Origin: Balanoglossus misakiensis
Taxonomy: Eukaryota > Hemichordata
Length of the DNA stretch: 64,000 bases
Direction: 5' to 3'
Assembly: GCA_040954595.2 (NCBI GenBank)
Contig: CM082592.2
Coordinates: 8,866,001 to 8,930,000 of the forward strand
Shown: positions 25,446-37,756 of the stretch, one piece after another
Layout of the letters: every line of letters begins with the position of its first letter
Numbering within the stretch: position 1 is the stretch's first letter
Notes under the pieces: generated by a model
Databases searched by the model: none
Seen by the model: the letters and a program-made list of their open reading frames with translations, nothing else
Told to the model about the DNA's origin: nothing
Translations under genes and position numbers: made by a program

Positions 25446-25675
25446 GATTCTGTACTAGTTACAAGAGTTTTCTCCTTGTTAAGATCAGTTTTCAGCCAAC
25501 GTGACTTTGCTGCGTTTACGCATGTGCACTGTTACAGAAATGCGCATGTGTGAAACCTTCCCGGAAGTTGGATACATTTCTTCTTGCACATCCGGTTCTC
25601 AGCGTCGTCTACACTTTCGTCGGCCAGTGTTGATCAACCGAACGTCTGGAAGAAATTTCTGTATCTATCGTCAAG
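25446..25675. promoter_or_regulatory. C1QBP/TMEM120 bidirectional promoter with ETS and NRF1-like sites
   Basis: Only 230 bp separate the two start codons. CCGGAAGT at 25561-25568 matches the ETS/GABP core, and TGCGCATGTG at 25541-25550 resembles an NRF1 half-site, with a related CGCATGTGC at 25519-25527. ETS plus NRF1 motifs are typical of divergent housekeeping and mitochondrial promoters, in keeping with C1QBP function. Motifs are seen; activity is inferred. Confidence 0.6.
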
Positions 25676-28600
25676 ATGAGCGACAGTCAGATTTCCGACT
25701 GTATCGATGAATGGAACAACTTGGAGAAGGAGTATAATATCTTGGATGTTAGTTCGCACTAATCACTTCTATGGGGGATGGGTTTGTGATTGTGAAGTCC
25801 TGGTCATCAAGGCCAGACTACATACATGACTTTGCGTGCGATCGCTAGATTTTATTTTTTCGCCAACCTATTACCTCTCTGCTCATGGGTGCATTTGGAC
25901 TTGGAACTTGTATCTGTTATAGAGTTCAATGTTTTCTTTCCGTACATAAGTCGACAATCTATTTTTTACCTGCATTTCTGAAGGTTACGTAATTTGTTTT
26001 GGACTTTGAAGAGCAGCGATCGCACGATAGGTGATCAGCCCAGCCACAGCTGTCTGACACGTGTTAATATTGTGAAATCGTATGTTCGTGTCAAAGGTCA
26101 TAACACCGAAATATCACCGCCCGGGACCAGAGTTTACCGAAACAACATCTGTTTATTTCAGAAACCATTTCTGTAAAAAGTACACTTTTAAACGCTGGTA
26201 GTATGTCCCACCTTGATCAGGGATCAGGGTCTGGACAGTCACCAATGGGGGGGGGGGGGGGGGCTGAGTTATGGTCCCCTATTTCAGCCAATCCCCCCAT
26301 GATTCTCTGATTATCAGATAAATAAAGATAATCATCTTAATTGAAATACTAATCACACTAGCATTTTCAAGTGGTCTTATTACATTTAAAGGATAATATT
26401 TTTTTCACAAAACCCCAAAGTTTGTAGGCCTTCATTCACGTACATCTTTCGAATATTGTAATTACTCATCAGATGTCACCATAAATGCTCGTGTTTAAGA
26501 ACCATGTGTTTAATATAATCACCTATATTGTTTGTGTCCAACAGGCTGACTTTGAACGGTATAGAAAACACCTAGATGAACTGTATGTTCTTCAAGAAAA
26601 ATGCGTTAAAATGATTGCCCATCAGAGAAAAAGATACAAGTATCTTCTGGATACCTTCAAAGAGTATGTATTGCCATGTTTTGACTTACTTTATACATTT
26701 GATTCACTTTATACATTTGGTAATTCAAAAAGTATGCACAGTTTTCTAAATGTAAGGAGACAACCGATATCTTTTGTGTATCATAGGAATGGCAGCAGTG
26801 TTGATGATGAAAGCAGGGATGCTGTGCATGAAATACAAACCAAAATGACCCAGCGGAAAAACAACTTTAAACAGATGGAGGACAACCTCCCAAAAGATAG
26901 TGGGTAAGTTCTGCTGCCACGTGGTTGAAGTGAGGAACAGTGTGCCCTCTGAGCGCAGAGAAATTACTAGAAATCCTCCAATCCACAGGGACTATTTCAT
27001 CTCACTTGCAATAGCCGGTGAAAATACCACTTTTTCTGGCTACAACAATGTAATTTGCAGTACATGTGACAAGTAAAGTTGTATATATGCAATAATAGTA
27101 ATACAATAGTTCACTACTGAACATAGCAGTAGCCATGGCGTCAAGGTACGATTACATGTAGAGGAACCAACTCACATCAAATGTACCATCATCATCAGTG
27201 TGCCAGGTTTGTCAAGTGAATCCGTTGTTTGAGTCTACAAGAGCTACATGTAACTCATCACATTTTGTATGACTGGTATGTATCATAATGTTCTATCCAT
27301 TGTGAGTGGCATTTGGTGAATTGGACATTTTCCTCATTCAGTCAATCCTTCACTAAGAAAAAAAAAATACATGTATTCATTATTTGTGTTGTCCTTGTTT
27401 CCTATTCTACAAAGAAGATCACCCTTGTTGCAATGAATATATTGTCAAATATATTAAAATCACTGTAACATTTCTCACCAATCATGTCTTCACAAGTTAT
27501 ATACAGTCCCATGAAGTCATCAACTCGATGCACATATTTAAACATTTTGAAGTTGACTGAATGAAGCAATGATCTATACACCCATGCCAATTAATGCTGT
27601 TGTCCTGTGGCACTGTAGTGCATTGTTTTTCTTTGACAGAAAACTCCTCACAGCCATCCTAGGTCCAATGAGTGTCTCACTGCTCAAAAAACAAGACAGG
27701 TCAGTTGATAAAGGCACACTTTTCTTTCTGTTTTGTTTGCCAGTTTTTTTTCATATTGTAAGCCCCTAACTAACTGAAGTTTACCAGGCTGTGGCAATGA
27801 ACCGGTGGTTTCACATTCATTTTTCAGATTTAGGTATAAAGACGAGTATGAGAAGTTCAAGTTCATCTGCACTATCATCATGTTTGTGTTCTCATTTACA
27901 AATCTTTTTATTCTTGAATTCAGGTAAGTGAAATTCTGTACTGATCAATCATTCTTTCAAACGATGATGAAGTCTTGGCAAGTCCAAGATGATTACCGAG
28001 ATGTTAACAATATTATTGAAGATACTACGATTTTAATTCCTAGAAATAAAATAATTTTTATCCTCCATTTTCTTGCCAGATTTTCCGATGCGTTGTATCA
28101 TTTTCTCCTGCTTTGGTATTATTGTACTGTTACTTTGAGAGAAACGATACTTCGACACAATGGCTCTCGGTAAGTGGCGTTGACAGTTCATTGTTTGTAC
28201 TAGCTGTGATTCAAATTCTACTTCCTTTGCACGTCACCATTAACTTAGCATGTATTGTATCAATTTAGTTGACATTGGGCAATTCAGCATGAATTCAGTT
28301 TTAAAATAGCCACTTAAAAATACCTTACTTTTTGTTAATAACATAGCAATTTAGAGCACAATATCTCACCACAAAGGCTTGGGTGTAACTATGTTCACAG
28401 AAGAGTGTTCTGTCATATTGGGTTGTCTTGTTGGTCGTTCGTTTCACACCTTTGGGTCATTAGAGTGCATTATGCATGAAGTGCTGCTCCAATATGCACA
28501 GGTGCTAGTGCTACCCCCCCCTATACTTTAACATCACGATTACCACGAGAAGTTGCATGAAGTAAAAGAAAAAGCACGATCTAGAAAATGAGAATGTTAC

Positions 28601-30325
28601 ATCACCGTCCTATTTGGCATTATGAAAGAAATGATTGCACATATATTAATATTTTGCACACCTTCAAAGAATAAAACAGGTCGATATCTTTTCCTTACTA
28701 TTTTTGAAAAGCATGTTATAAGAACTACATTATGTTTTTTTATATCCTAGTAACCAATGTGTATTAAACAGGTATGTTTGCGATGTTGATAACTAAAAGC
28801 TAATTTCCACCAAGTTTAATTTTAATCTTTTTTTTTCTTCTCTTTTTCAAAATTATAAAACCTTTCTAGCTGCACACCAGTGGAACCAGAAAGTCAGCAA
28901 TGGCTTAAACGCCAGAATTTCAAACCCAGGTCATTAATCCATGACCATACAATACACTGTTTGCTGGCCTTTCTGACATCCATAACATGACCAAAATTTC
29001 AGAGAAATCAGTCTTTTAGGAACACATAGCAGACATTCGAAGCATGGATTTTACCATAGCCGCAGTGTGCATATTTCCATGGATTAGCTGGCCTGTGTCT
29101 AGATAGGTCAGAATACCATAAAATTGAGAGATAGTTGGACTTCTTGGTCAAAGTCCTTGTTTGATCATTAAGTGTATAGGGGAATTTGATGCTTTGGGAT
29201 AGTGGATCAGGAAGGTTTGTTTTATTGCAGTGTCTTCATGGCGTCGTTATATTGTTCTTTATCAACAGGATTAAAGGCTGGTGGGTTTTGCATCACTATG
29301 TTTCCTGCGTCTTGTCGGGCATTCTCCTCATCTGGCCTGATGGTCACATCTATCAGTTGTTTAGAAATCAGTTTGTTACCTTCTCACTATACTTGAGTAA
29401 GTACACAGTACTTATATCTGATTCTAGATCATCAACTTTTATTTATGATCATGTTGTATCAACCTTTGAAAGTGTTGTGAGAAATGCAATTGAACTTTCT
29501 GCATTGAATATGACAGGTTTTGTTCAAGTACTCCAATACTATTACCAACGAGGATGTTTGTACAGACTGAGAGCATTGGGTGAGAGAAGCAACATGGACA
29601 TTACAGTGGGTAAGTGTACATCTATAGGTACACAGCTGTGTCAATGATTTTGGGAGTTTGAATATACCAGGCATTGGGTGGGATGTCTGGCTAGTATATG
29701 TCAGGAAGGCAACTGACTGTACCGACAGCCATGCCAATGACCTTTTAGCCTCACACTAGAGCACTACCAAAACTTGTTTGTTCTGATTCTTCTTCAGAGG
29801 GATTCCAGACATGGATGTGGAGAGGGCTAACGTTCCTGTTGCCTTTCTTGTTCTTCGGACATGTAAGTATTGCGGCAGCCAAATCACTGAACGATTTCTA
29901 CTGTGGTCAGCAAATATTTCTAACTGATTATTCCGGGAAAGTTACTTTCAGAATACGGTTGATGGTCACTGTATTTTGTTTTGTGTCCACAGTTTTTTCA
30001 GCTGTACAACGCCTATACGCTGTACAGACTGTCCTTCCATGAAGACTGTGCAGAGTGGCAGGTAAGTTTAATAATGCAATTATCTCTCCTGATAGATCAG
30101 TGTGTACATAACGGTATACAGTCACCTGGTTAGTCTGGCAACAAACACCAGACCCAGCAGTGTGTCAGTGAAATAAAACTTGAACTCTTTTTCTACCCTC
30201 TTTAGGTTCCGGCCTCAGCCATGATTTTCCTGGTGCTGTTCATGGGCAACTTTACAACAACAGTGCTGGTGATCCTACAGAAGCTACGGAATCTGTCTCC
30301 GAAATCAAAAGATAAAGCACAGTAA
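25676..30325 (+). CDS. TMEM120: TMEM120 (TACAN family) multipass membrane protein, 342 aa in 11 exons
   Basis: Exons: 25676-25747, 26545-26663, 26787-26903, 27640-27699, 27828-27923, 28080-28169, 29269-29396, 29517-29609, 29798-29862, 29993-30061, 30206-30325; phases agree throughout. The N-terminal third (about 10-105) is a predicted coiled coil. A conserved block [12 protein letters not shown] leads into six hydrophobic segments that include [47 protein letters not shown] and [17 protein letters not shown]. Length equals human TMEM120A (343 aa). Vertebrates have two paralogues (A and B); this single copy cannot be assigned to either. The fold resembles very-long-chain fatty-acid elongases and binds coenzyme A; the mechanosensitive-channel claim for TMEM120A is disputed. 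ATG follows a purine at -3 (AAGATGA). Confidence 0.95.
26247..26263 (+). repeat. G17 homopolymer tract in TMEM120 intron 1
   Basis: Seventeen consecutive G residues followed within 50 bp by a complementary segment (CAGCCAATCCCCCC), so the region can fold into an imperfect hairpin. It may be a decayed inverted-repeat element. Homopolymer length is also prone to sequencing error. Confidence 0.7.
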
Positions 30326-30923
30326 ATTCCGAGAGAAAATGCAGCCGGAAAGCACCACATGGAACAGCTTAAGACTTTGTTGTACATGTACTGGTATAAT
30401 TTATAACGCTAGGCTAGCAAAAGATTTACACTGGGCTGTCAAATTACTAGAACTATAGGTATTGATTTTTAGACCCACACTGCACTATTGACTTGAGGTA
30501 TTCAGATTGTACAAAAGTTACACTGCATATGAATATTTTCCTTTCATTTGTATGGTTAACTTCTAGAACAATGTTCCCGCCTTACATAAGACGAAACATA
30601 CCAATGTAATTACAGCTACATATATTTCTTGACAGGGTGGTAATTTGGAGGACAAAATTTATGTAGGGTTAATAGTTGATCAGTTATGTTTGTACTTTAT
30701 GATACATGTATTTGCACAGTAGAGTTTGAACTTTTTCTGGTTCATTTCTGTACTGCGCTACTGCCACTGTAAACTAATTTCACACACCGGCCATTTTTTG
30801 AGACATTACTGGTACAGTTTCTGTTAAAAGTTTGCTTTTAAGATATTTCGACGATTTTACTTTTTTTTTTCTGTTTGGAGTATGATTTGTAACCATTAAC
30901 TGTTATTGGCAACGCTGATAGGC

Positions 30924-30929
30924 AATAAA
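30924..30929 (+). terminator. TMEM120 polyadenylation signal AATAAA
   Basis: AATAAA 599 nt after the TMEM120 stop codon defines a 3' UTR of about 0.62 kb. Between here and the PNLDC1 stop at 31300 the sequence is AT-rich. A minus-strand ATTAAA (plus 31196-31201) could end the PNLDC1 transcript. Confidence 0.7.
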
Positions 30930-31299
30930 ATTATGATTCTGGTTAATGGTTTTTGTGTTGGCATTCCTGTTTTGAAAAAAAAAATATGTTAAACCTGGTG
31001 TTCAGATTCCTGAGATCAGCATTTGCACTCGCAAACCTCTGCGAAACAAGTTGGACTTATTTGAAGCTAAACAATATGTTATGTCAACAAACCCTACCAC
31101 AAACTGTGGCTAAGTCATCCTCACACAAACTGGCACATGCAATTCTATATGACCTGCACGAACAACTTCCAAGTTGGAAATAGAAATAAAAATATTTTAA
31201 TAAAATATGGCTCTGATAAAATAATACTTTACGAAAAATGAACAAGAAATCTCTGGAATGGAGTATGAAATTAAATCTAAAATGTGCGTACTGATAATC

Positions 31300-34200
31300 T
31301 CATTTGTCATGATTATTACTTCTTGATTGCTTGCAATGGTTTTTATTTCGCTGGAGACAGAAATGTCCACAGACACACAAATCCAGTAACTGCCACACCA
31401 CTCCTGTAAGGCAAACAGGGCAGGTGTTTGTGATTTGTGGTGAAATTACAGATGTCGCTTTTTCACGATGACCAGAACTTGAAAAGCAATAGAGGACACA
31501 ATAAACATACGGTACATGTAAAATACACACTTACCATAGAAGAAGCCTGACTACTGGGGAATGCTGAAACATGTTGTACTTGACAACACTCAAGGATTTG
31601 TGTCTGTGAAATGCCTTTAGAATATCTTTGGCACTGGAAGAGTAGACAGGAAAGGTTTAAAATTGGTCCAAAATGACATGATGATGTTGTAAAAATTGGT
31701 ACAAAGGTTTTGTTCAAAGTGGAAACATAGCCATCGTCCTAACATAAAAAATACACAAAGTTCAAGTTCCTCACTAATGATCAAGCATAATTACCAAATT
31801 CAGTAAGAGATTGGCAACAACAGGCATATACACAAATATCACATAGTTGACTCACCCCTTGTGATTGGCAACAGCCAGTAATGCACATTTCCCATTGAGT
31901 ATTCTCACGTCAACAGAACCGTATGCACCAAATATGGTTGCCAGCTGCAACAGAAAAAACATGGGGCTCATGCAGACTTTGAAATGAGAAGAAAAATAAA
32001 TGGTCAAATTTACCCCATCTACCGGTGTGATTTAATTACCTGCATACTATTTGCCTTGATACTTGAGTCTTTAATTCTGATATGAAGCCAGTCTGGTCTT
32101 ATGGACACTGCATCTTCTCCATCGAAATTCTGTCGGGCAAAAATATCAGACGTAGATGAGATATGACACACATTTATGATCAATAATTGGGAATATGCCT
32201 GGGTATCTTAACATAGTGCTTTAACCTAGAGAAAGTTGCCAATAAACTGACACATTGATGACGGTACACTGATATCAGGGTAGGATTCTGGATTCTAAAG
32301 TAATCAGGAAACTTACAACATAACGAATGGCCGCTCTTGCAATGTTTACATAGTTGGAATGGTTCCTGAGAACATGCAAATAGCTTGCAAACTTCTGTGG
32401 TTGGCAGTACTTGGACCTGGATGCATCAGACAAGGGCAAATGATTATTGCATGAGAGGGTATATTTGTAGGTGTAGGTGTATGTGGATGTTATGTGTTTA
32501 AAGTAATGATATACATATGGCCATTGCCACTCAGAGCTGTAGATGTGGGCAAGCTTTACAACTAAATACTGTTTTGATAATGTTCTGAACGACTAATGAT
32601 AAACTCACCCCATGTCATTCACTGCCAGTAGATGTGCCATCCTGAGAAAAACTGTTTATAAAAATTTAACGCAATATGAAAAATACATTTTCTGATCACA
32701 ATAAAGAAACAGTTCAAACGCAATAAAAATTCCACAATTTGACAACAGTTTGACAACTTTTCTTACCATAGCCTGTTGTAAATGAATCATAACCAGCTTC
32801 ATGTGGGTGTCCACACTGCTCTGACAGACAGACAAAAAAAAATTGTTGTTCAGGTCTATGATGTATGTTAAACAACATATAATGTCAGAGAGAAATGATC
32901 TATAGTAACACTTACTGTACTTATCAAAGGAGTCCGCAAAGTCAATGTCAGGTGAATGTAGTACAACAAAGCGCCCTCTGTGGCTGAAGTAAAAGAAAAA
33001 AGTTTTGTTCACATGTGGAACTGGTATTATTAAAAACATGCATCAGGTTCACTCTACACAGACTCTTATCAGGGCAAACCTTAGAAGTTCACTCTTAACC
33101 AGGACCGACCTTGCCCTCGTTTACACTGTCCACTTTCTGTAACACACACACAGTAGATGGGTGTGATCTCTTACCTTTCAAGGGCTGCATACAGATATTC
33201 AAGATTACTGGACTGAAGCAAACCATAATCCGGTAGAATCTGTACAAGAATACAATGCAGATTGAAGCAAATGGTTCAAATTACTAATTAGAAAATAAAA
33301 CAAATACAATAATGTCACCTTACCTTCCTAAGTTCTCCAGCCAAATATTTTGTGTCAAATAACACTGGAAATCGAGTGTGTATCTCTTCCTTGAATTCCA
33401 TATATGTTGCTGTAAAATAAAGCTTATGAAATTTAAAAGCATATACTGTGTTGGTATGAGGAAATAGCATGTACATGTACTGCAACATTCTGTCTTTCAT
33501 AAACAATGAATCCCATATGCATGTAGTTCCCTTACCTGGCAGTGGTTGGTGGAGTTTTTCAAATATGAAAAACAAATCCAGCAGCATGTTATGGCCAACA
33601 ACAGGCTGAAGAAAAGACACACAAAGACATAAAAATCATGTCAAATTATAGTGGAATTTTGGGGAGACTATCATGATAATTTAATTCATTGTTAATTTGG
33701 CAGAACTTGTAGAGGTCTCCATGTAGAAAAAAGGTTCTGTTTGACACAAGTTTTTTTCAAGTGTCAAAATTCCAACTATTGTGGAAATAACATTTCAATT
33801 AATGATGTAACCAGGGGAAACACTCAATTTCACATAAAGAATTTTGGCCAGGCTAATTTGAATGCATGCAGTGAAGTGGTCCATCATGTAAAGATTTTAA
33901 AATCTATACACTTCAGTGGTTATTACCCCAACGCTTTATTAGGGTTACATGTCATATGATGGATAGATTTTTTCACTTCAAACTGAGAGTTCCCCAGGTT
34001 GCATTTGTTGGCGGAATACATAGACAATGATGTATCTGCAGAGAATCAAGGGTCATCCATTTGAAACGATGCCAATAACTTTTTGAAATTTTTAGTCACT
34101 GCACTGTATTACGGCTACACTTTGATACAAACCTACTTGAGCATTCATAGTTTACAGTGCTATAAGTTTGTTTGTCAGTCTAAGATGATGTATGGACTGG

Positions 34201-37200
34201 CACAATACATTGAGAAGACAGGGTATGGACAATGAAGCATAAAAGTTAATAAAGAAATCTGAAAAGAGCGACTCACGTAAGGAAAACAAACAATTTTGGG
34301 GAACTTAGCAACAAACCCAGAATGCTTTTTCTTCACTGATGCGATCAACAATAAGAGAATACTTTTTCTTCATTGATGCGGTAAAGTGTAACCAAATGCC
34401 ACGTAAAAACGCAATGAAAGGACGGCGTAACCTACCTTTTTGGCTTGGACAATGGCCTGGAAGACCTTTGAGAAACCAATCATCTTCTCAAGCAATCTGT
34501 AAACAAGATACATCATCAGGGGTTCAGCCTAGATCACTGCGCACATGCATATGCAATTGTTATGAAATCTAAAGGAAATCTTAAAGAACAATCAAACAAG
34601 ACAAAACTGAGACCGTCCAACACCCACCCTCCCCGAGCTTGCTATTTGCTCATATCAACATTATATTTGTACTTCCTTTTGAATGGGGCTTTGTTTAACA
34701 TTCACTTCAAAATAGGTTGGTAGATTGAGCTGAAGTGCCTTGTTTTGGTAGTTAAAGTAAAGTGTATTGAGTTCTGGAGAGGCATTCAAGTTTTTGTCAT
34801 TCGCAATGTGAAGTGGTAGCCCCCGAAATGTTGAGGTGCTCAAGACAGAGTGGAATGCTGATATCTTGAAGTACTACACTGATAAGGGATGCTTCAGGCA
34901 AGTTGGAGTGGTCCTCAAAGTCATCAAAAGCTGAGGAACGTGTAGATTCTGTGTTGTTAACTTGAGGATGAATAGCTTCAGAGCGGGTCAAAGGCCAATG
35001 AAAGTCCTCGATTTATCAAAAATACCAGAGTGAGCCGTTCTGACACCCAGAACCAAACACAAAGCTGTCTGAATACGCATACCGGTACAAGGTTCCAGCT
35101 TCATTGCAATGTACAGATCAGAACCATCATTTCACCAGTACTCACCTCTCTTCCAGACTTCTTGATGATTCTTCCAACTCACGTCTGCTTTTATCAGATA
35201 CTTTCTTGACCACTATCTAGAAATTTCAAACAGGGAGGGGGTGGCTCAATACATTTTAGGTGGAGCAGGGGGTGTGCACACCTCTCTGACTGAAACATTA
35301 CATGTACCTGCACTTCTAAACCAAAACTCTTATGATAGACTAAGAGGTACACTGCAGCTGCAAAATATACTTACCTCTCCATACTCATTTGTCTTGGTCC
35401 AGATTTCCGGGAACTTGCGTCTCAAAACAGCTCCAAGTTTCAATGCTATGAAACCAACATCTAAAACAACATAAAATGATAATTTATATCATTTTTTAAA
35501 ATTAAAACAAAGAGTTTCTGCATTATCTCTTACCATTTGTTTTCAGTAACAATATCATTAAAAGATGAGCATCAAAGAAATATCTACCTGGTGGCTTTTC
35601 TAACACCAGTTCTTCCTTTTCTGTTGCTGTTGACATCCATTCTGCTACAGACGACGTATACTTGTTGAGCAAATGTTCATCAAAATTTTCTCTGACCGGG
35701 AATTTAAGCAAAACATGGAGGACATGTCAGATTTAGTTTGAGAGGCCAGTTTCTATTTCTGAAGTCCAGGTTGAATTAATCACTTCTCTATAGAACATAA
35801 TACCTGAACATCATGATAAATGTTTTTCTTCTAAAAGATGCAATTTCTATGATTGAAAATTGCACCATTCATATGTTTCAGAGAGCTTACAATTCTTTTC
35901 AGATTTAAATGATCATCTCTTTTCGTGTGGACATATATGTATGATGGGTGTACCTGGGTAAAGACACTGGTCGTAGCTTCAACTTTTGCCTCAATGCTCT
36001 CTCCTGTTCCACATTGAGATATGGTACTCCTTCATAGATGAACTGTGAAATAAGACAGAACATCGAGAACTATAATGTGAACATTTTTTATGAGATTGAC
36101 AGGTAACCAAATTTTCTGTAGACTTCATTTAGACAAGCAACATCTAGTTATGCTACACAACTGCAAAACAGGTGTCACCATGTTTTAAAACTCACCTTGT
36201 TAAAATCTACACCATGTTTACAGAGGAACTCCAAACTGGATGCCTGCCAACAAAAAATCACAATAGTTCCTAATGAATGTCAGACATATCTCCTGGGTAT
36301 ACTTCCGGTGGATACTACCGGAGGCAATCCTCCGTAGCAACACTGGAATTCTATGCATTTGATTTGTACATAAAATGTTCTATTAGGAGCTTAAAACTTC
36401 ATAGTGCCAACAAGAGAATAATGTAATTCCCTTGATGGCAATGAAAACAACGGCATTCAATGTTGCTCGTAAATGGACCTTGGTCTCCAAACTTTTGACA
36501 AATTCTCAAACTTTCAAGCAATTCGATCCACTCATTGCAGAAGTACACATCTGTGCATCTTTATGAGAAAGAAACACAAAAACACTTACTTGGCACAAGA
36601 AATTCACATCCACTGTGGAACAGGAAAGAGGAAAAAGATAGAAGTTGAAAGTGTAGGATTCATACCTGTAAAAGATAGAGAAACAAAATCACTATTCAGG
36701 CCATGAAAGGCGGCCATATATAATGTACGAAAACTGGTTCATGGACCTCACACCAGTATATGGGACTACAAAACTAAGATAAAAAGAATAAAGCAAATGC
36801 ATGTCACTGTGGTGGCTTCCTGTCCCGCGATGCGAAATCTCACGTCAGCAACGTGCACTACTCAAAAGGCAATTGTAGCCTATCTTTGTGAAGAATCAAT
36901 GGATAGTGTAATAGTAAGGAGCCTGCGTCATCTGCACAGTGGGCTATGTCTTTAAAAACATGGCTCTTTTCATAATACATGATATTTCGTCTAGGCGTGG
37001 TGATTGCGTTTTCATCTTTTATGTCTGCTCACAATGAAGATTTTCGACCATTTGCAGTTTTCGATGGCTGGGTACAATTACATAAAAGAATGAAACTATA
37101 GTTATTGCCAACATAGTTGACGTCTGTCTTGGGTCTTCCTTGGTTATCAATAGGGTATTCAATAAAGTCCTTGCCCCTGTACTGTTTTCCGTTCTCACAA

Positions 37201-37711
37201 ACCAACAGACAGATTTTATTGTGGTTTATACACCTGTAATGATCTGTACGACATCCTGTCCTAACATCCCACACAATATGGGTATACGACCTATGAATAA
37301 TGCAGCCAAGACAAATTATCCAGGGGCTCCAGCTACCAGTCTCCATCAAAAGCATTTTACACTGCCATACTACACTCCAATATTTTTTACACCGAGCCCA
37401 ATACAAAATTGCTGACAAAAATAAGGACAGGTATACCTCGGTGAACGGCAATGACCTGGAGTTTCCTTATGAAACCTTGAGAGCTACAGGTAGGGGAAAA
37501 TCTCAAACACAGACAATAGATTGAATGGGGCTGTATTCTTCATTCAACTGACAACTGTTGTGGTGATCCCAACCGAGCCACCATGCTGAGTTTGTAGCAT
37601 AGATTGCTGTTTCACTGTCAAAACACCACGCTGAATGGTACGTACACACCATCAAACCATAGGGAACTCAGTAATTTTGTTATTGTTATTGTTGTTGTTA
37701 TTATTATTATT

Positions 37712-37756
<45 letters not shown>

